From: CAIOYC01 sp038327995
GTDB lineage: Bacteria; Pseudomonadota; Alphaproteobacteria; Caulobacterales; Caulobacteraceae
Reading direction: 5' to 3'
DNA: 17,124 bases
Assembly (NCBI GenBank): GCA_038327995.1
Contig: JBBQLP010000052.1
Coordinates: 1 to 17,124 of the forward strand
Both the position numbers and the translations under genes were made by a program. Below, in pieces: positions 14,612-17,124 of the stretch. Within the stretch, counting starts at the first letter, position 1; each line of letters begins with the position of its first letter. A model generated the notes under the pieces. It did no database searches, had not been told where the DNA came from, and saw only the letters and a list, made by a program, of their open reading frames with translations.

Positions 14612-15670
14612 ATGCCTGCCCCGCGTGCGCGGCCATCGCCTCTGGTTTCCATCGTTATCCCGACGATGCGCCGCCCGGCGCCTCTGAACTGTGCGATGGC
14701 TTCGGCCCTCGCCCAAATGGCCCCCGACGTTACGTTTGAACTCGTCATCGTGGACAACGACCCCCAAGCCTCGGCCCGCGCGCAGGTCGAGGCTCTGGCG
14801 GCCACCACAACCACTTCCATCCGCTATGTTCACGCCCCCAAGCCCGGCGTCGCCAACGCCCGCAACGCAGGCGTGACGGCCAGCGCGGGGACCTTCATCG
14901 CCTTCCTCGACGACGACGAGGATGCGCCGCCGGGATGGCTGGGCGCACTTCTAGCGACTCAAGGGCGGTTCGAGGCCGACGCGGTGTTCGGCCCGGTGCG
15001 AGCGCGGGCGCCGGAAACGCTGGTCCGTCACCGCGACTACCTGATCGGCTTCTTCTCGCGGTCCGGCCCGGACGAGGCCTGCACCATCATGGACGGACCC
15101 GGATGCGGGTGCAGCCTGGTGCGGCGCGACGCCCTACCGGATCAGACCTCGCCGTTTTCCGCTACCCGCAACGGCATCGGCGGGGAAGACGACTTACTGT
15201 TCGCGCAGATGAAGGCGCTGGGCGCGCGATTCGCCTGGGCGCCGGACGCCTGGGTCTGGGAAGACCCGGAGCCCCGCCGCCTGACCCTCGACTACACCCT
15301 TAAGCGCGCCTTTGCTTACGGTCAGGGTCCCAACTCCGCCGCCTTCGCGCAGGGTGCGAAAGGGTGGCCCCTGATCCCGTTCTGGACCGCCGTCGGGGCG
15401 GCGCAGGTCGGGTTGCACGGGGTCGCCGCAGCCGTTCGCACGCTGACCCGCTCCCCTAGGCTCGCGCAGTCCCTTGATCGCGGGGCGCGGGGACTCGGCA
15501 AGATGCTCTGGTTCCCGCCCTTCAAGATCGGCTTCTACGGTCAGGCCGCTCTCGACCGGCAGATACGCGAGGAAGCCGCCGCTCGCCCCGTTTCTACGCC
15601 GCAAGACACTCCCATTCCGGAAACCAATCATGTCCGTCATCAAGCGCTGGACGCCCGAGCAGTCGGCTGA
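14612..15670 (+). CDS. Family 2 glycosyltransferase
   Basis: A 352-residue GT-A-fold transferase that would move a sugar from a nucleotide donor. It shows the first strand VSIVIPTMRRPAPL (12-25), VIVDNDP (45-51), GVANARNAGV (79-88), the metal/donor motif DDDED at 100-104, and the acceptor-side ED motif GGEDDLLFAQ around 190-200. The C-terminal part, including a WPLIPFWTAVGAAQVGLHGV-like stretch, is hydrophobic and may contact the membrane. The ATG at 14612 follows GGAGG by six bases and begins two bases after the stop of the acetyltransferase, so the two are surely coupled. Its last 41 bases overlap the start of the cupin gene. The sugar and acceptor cannot be named. Confidence 0.94.
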   Translation: MPAPRARPSPLVSIVIPTMRRPAPLNCAMASALAQMAPDVTFELVIVDNDPQASARAQVEALAATTTTSIRYVHAPKPGVANARNAGVTASAGTFIAFLDDDEDAPPGWLGALLATQGRFEADAVFGPVRARAPETLVRHRDYLIGFFSRSGPDEACTIMDGPGCGCSLVRRDALPDQTSPFSATRNGIGGEDDLLFAQMKALGARFAWAPDAWVWEDPEPRRLTLDYTLKRAFAYGQGPNSAAFAQGAKGWPLIPFWTAVGAAQVGLHGVAAAVRTLTRSPRLAQSLDRGARGLGKMLWFPPFKIGFYGQAALDRQIREEAAARPVSTPQDTPIPETNHVRHQALDARAVG

Positions 15671-16541
15671 CTTCGGTCGGGCCAACCTCTGTTTCGAGCA
15701 CAATTTGCACGACCGGCCCCAGTTTTCGGACGAGGGGCTGGCCGACATCCTCGACCGCTATCCGCGCGACAAGCTTGGCGTCTTCACCATGGGCGATGAT
15801 CCGGTGGCGTGGCGAACCTGGCGGCGTGGCGTAGCGGAGGGGCTGAGCGGCGCGGAACTGCTTGCAGCGGTGCAGGCGGGACGCATCTGGCTGAACCTGC
15901 GCGCGGTCAATTCGTATACGGACGACTATGCGATCCTCTGCGATGAAATCTTCGCCGATGTGGATGCGGGCGCGGGCGTGCGCACCTTTCGCCGCGATGT
16001 AGGGCTCCTGATTTCCTCGCCGGAGGTGCAGGTCTTCTACCATCTCGACGTGCCGCTGGTGAGCCTGTGGCAATTGCGAGGGACCAAGACCGTCTGGCTC
16101 TATCCGCCCCGCGCGCCTTATGTGGAAGACACGCAACTGGAGCGGATCGTGCGGCGCGAAACCGCCGAACAGTTCGCCTATGACCCGGCGTGGGACGCGG
16201 GCGCCGAAAGGGTGGAGCTGACCCCCGGCCGCATGATCACCTGGCCTCAGAACGCTCCGCACCGGATCGAGAACGGGCCGATGATGAATGTGTCGCTCTC
16301 CATCGAGTTCATGACCCCCGCCTCGCTGATGCGGGCCAATGTGATCTACGCGAATGGCCTGCTGCGAAAAGCGGTCGGCGCGACCCCGAAAGTTCAGGCG
16401 GGCTATGCGCCGCTCGCCCTCGGCAAGCTCGGTCTGGCGCGCGCGGCCAAGGCCCTTGGCAAGAGCGCACCCACGCGCGATCCCTTGCCGCCCAGCTTCA
16501 CTCTGGTGCGAGGCGAGCCGGGCGCCATCGCGCCGCTCTGA
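15630..16541 (+). CDS. Cupin/JmjC-like protein, possible Fe(II)/2-oxoglutarate-dependent oxygenase
   Basis: A 303-residue protein with a double-stranded beta-helix signature. A candidate metal set is His138-Leu-Asp140 (VFYHLDVPLVSLWQLRGTK) and His211 (PGRMITWPQNAPHRIENG), with Lys153 placed as a possible 2-oxoglutarate partner and the strand KTVWLYPP. This matches the Cupin_8/JmjC pattern HxD...H, but the family cannot be confirmed by eye and it may be a non-catalytic cupin. The ATG at 15630 is preferred. The frame is open further upstream, to 15474, but those residues are Arg/Pro-rich and are the glycosyltransferase gene read in another frame. It overlaps the glycosyltransferase by 41 bp with a weak ribosome binding site, suggesting coupling. 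It ends four bases from the convergent peptidase gene. Confidence 0.8.
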   Translation: MSVIKRWTPEQSADFGRANLCFEHNLHDRPQFSDEGLADILDRYPRDKLGVFTMGDDPVAWRTWRRGVAEGLSGAELLAAVQAGRIWLNLRAVNSYTDDYAILCDEIFADVDAGAGVRTFRRDVGLLISSPEVQVFYHLDVPLVSLWQLRGTKTVWLYPPRAPYVEDTQLERIVRRETAEQFAYDPAWDAGAERVELTPGRMITWPQNAPHRIENGPMMNVSLSIEFMTPASLMRANVIYANGLLRKAVGATPKVQAGYAPLALGKLGLARAAKALGKSAPTRDPLPPSFTLVRGEPGAIAPL

Positions 16542-16545
16542 CCCT

Positions 16546-17124
16546 CTATTTCGCGTCCGGCCCGATCCATTTCGCCAGCCACGCCTGAACTGTCGCGTGC
16601 CACTCCAGCGAGTTGGCGGGTTTAAGCACCCAGTGGTTCTCGTCGGGGAAGTTGAGGAACTCGCTCGGCACGCCCTTACGCTGAAGCGCGGTGAAGGCAG
16701 CGATGCCCTGTTCCGCCGGGATGCGGTAGTCCTTATCGGAATGGATCACCAGCATAGGCTTGGTCCAGTCGGCCACGTGATTCACCGGGTTGAACCTTTC
16801 GAATGTCGCCGGGTCTTCCCACTGGGTTTTGCCGCCGTGCTCCCACTCGTCGAACCACAATTCCTCCGTGGAGTAGGCCATCATGCGGCTGTCGAAGACG
16901 CCGTCGTGGTCGATCAGGCACTTCCAGGGCTGGTTCCAGACACCGGCGATCCAGTAGGTCATGTAGCCGCCGTAGCTGGCTCCCGCCGCGCAGGCTTTCG
17001 AGCCATCGATCCATTGGTATTTGGCTTGCGCCGCCGCCCAGCCCTTCTGCAAGTCTTCCAGCGGTCGGTCGCCCCAGTGGTTGGAAATGGCGTCGGTGAA
17101 GGCTTGGCCGTAGCCGGTGGAGCC
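16546..17124 (-). CDS. S9 family prolyl-oligopeptidase-type peptidase, C-terminal part (runs off the right edge)
   Basis: The last 192 residues of a serine peptidase of the S9 family (acylaminoacyl-peptidase/dipeptidyl-peptidase-like). The alpha/beta hydrolase domain starts in GSTGYGQAFTDAI. The nucleophile is Ser50 of the fragment (GASYGGYM). The likely acid is Asp132 (KDYRIP) and the likely base is His164 (DENHW). The triad is intact. The frame is open to the window edge, so the start and the N-terminal beta-propeller are not seen, nor is any signal peptide. It releases short peptides or N-terminal acylated or dipeptide units, depending on subfamily. It converges on the cupin gene with a 4 bp gap. 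Confidence 0.93.
   Translation of the reverse strand, partial: GSTGYGQAFTDAISNHWGDRPLEDLQKGWAAAQAKYQWIDGSKACAAGASYGGYMTYWIAGVWNQPWKCLIDHDGVFDSRMMAYSTEELWFDEWEHGGKTQWEDPATFERFNPVNHVADWTKPMLVIHSDKDYRIPAEQGIAAFTALQRKGVPSEFLNFPDENHWVLKPANSLEWHATVQAWLAKWIGPDAK

Noticed and set aside
15474..15629. Upstream extension of the cupin gene by 52 codons
   Set aside because: The added residues are Arg/Pro-rich out-of-frame glycosyltransferase sequence; the protein from ATG 15630 begins as a normal N-terminus.
1..17124. CRISPR array, insertion sequence, integrase or toxin-antitoxin genes
   Set aside because: No regularly spaced repeats, transposase, recombinase or small toxin-like pair could be found on either strand.

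Overview
This is a GC-rich (about 65% by eye), densely coding piece of a bacterial chromosome. Its codon use, short gaps, strong GGAGG-type ribosome binding sites and catabolic content suggest an alphaproteobacterium, probably of the Caulobacter/Phenylobacterium kind. The genus is inferred from style only; no taxonomic marker is present. There is no CRISPR array, transposase or rRNA. No gene-free stretch exceeds 300 bases; the longest is the 226 bp gap after the SDR gene.

Left part (1-6945): a truncated AMP-dependent acyl-CoA synthetase on the minus strand diverges from a soluble hybrid histidine kinase (PAS-PAS-HisKA-HATPase-REC). A 15 bp palindrome lies between them. Rightward from there run an acyl-CoA dehydrogenase of the ACAD10/11-like type, a second full-length AMP-dependent acyl-CoA ligase, an NAD(P)H-dependent FMN reductase and a GNAT acetyltransferase. 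The last three form a tight run. Together these look like a carboxylic-acid activation and alpha,beta-dehydrogenation module with flavin reduction; the substrate cannot be read from sequence.

Middle (6942-13102): a leftward operon encodes a GPH/MelB-type MFS transporter, a zinc-free MDR NADP-dependent oxidoreductase and a 408-residue regulator with two complete TetR DNA-binding domains in one chain. The MFS gene is clearly poorer in GC than its neighbours. It diverges from a DHRS4-like short-chain dehydrogenase. That gene converges on a class C beta-lactamase/esterase-like serine hydrolase, with a perfect 8 bp hairpin just after the dehydrogenase stop. Transporter, enone/carbonyl reductases, hydrolase and double TetR fit uptake and reduction of a carbonyl-containing small molecule, by inference.

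Right part (13269-17124): a tRNA-Cys(GCA) gene has a standard D arm, anticodon arm and T arm but a defective acceptor-stem base with one extra nucleotide. It is followed by a tightly packed rightward cassette: a CelD/BioF2-type acetyltransferase, a family 2 glycosyltransferase and a cupin/JmjC-like protein with an HxD...H set. The cassette looks like a small surface-glycan or glycoconjugate locus. It converges on the C-terminal end of an S9 prolyl-oligopeptidase-family peptidase that leaves the window on the right.

The points most worth a second look are the odd tRNA-Cys, the acetyltransferase-glycosyltransferase-cupin cassette, the double TetR with its operon, the foreign-looking MFS gene, and a hairpin spanning the stop/start junction before the GNAT gene.
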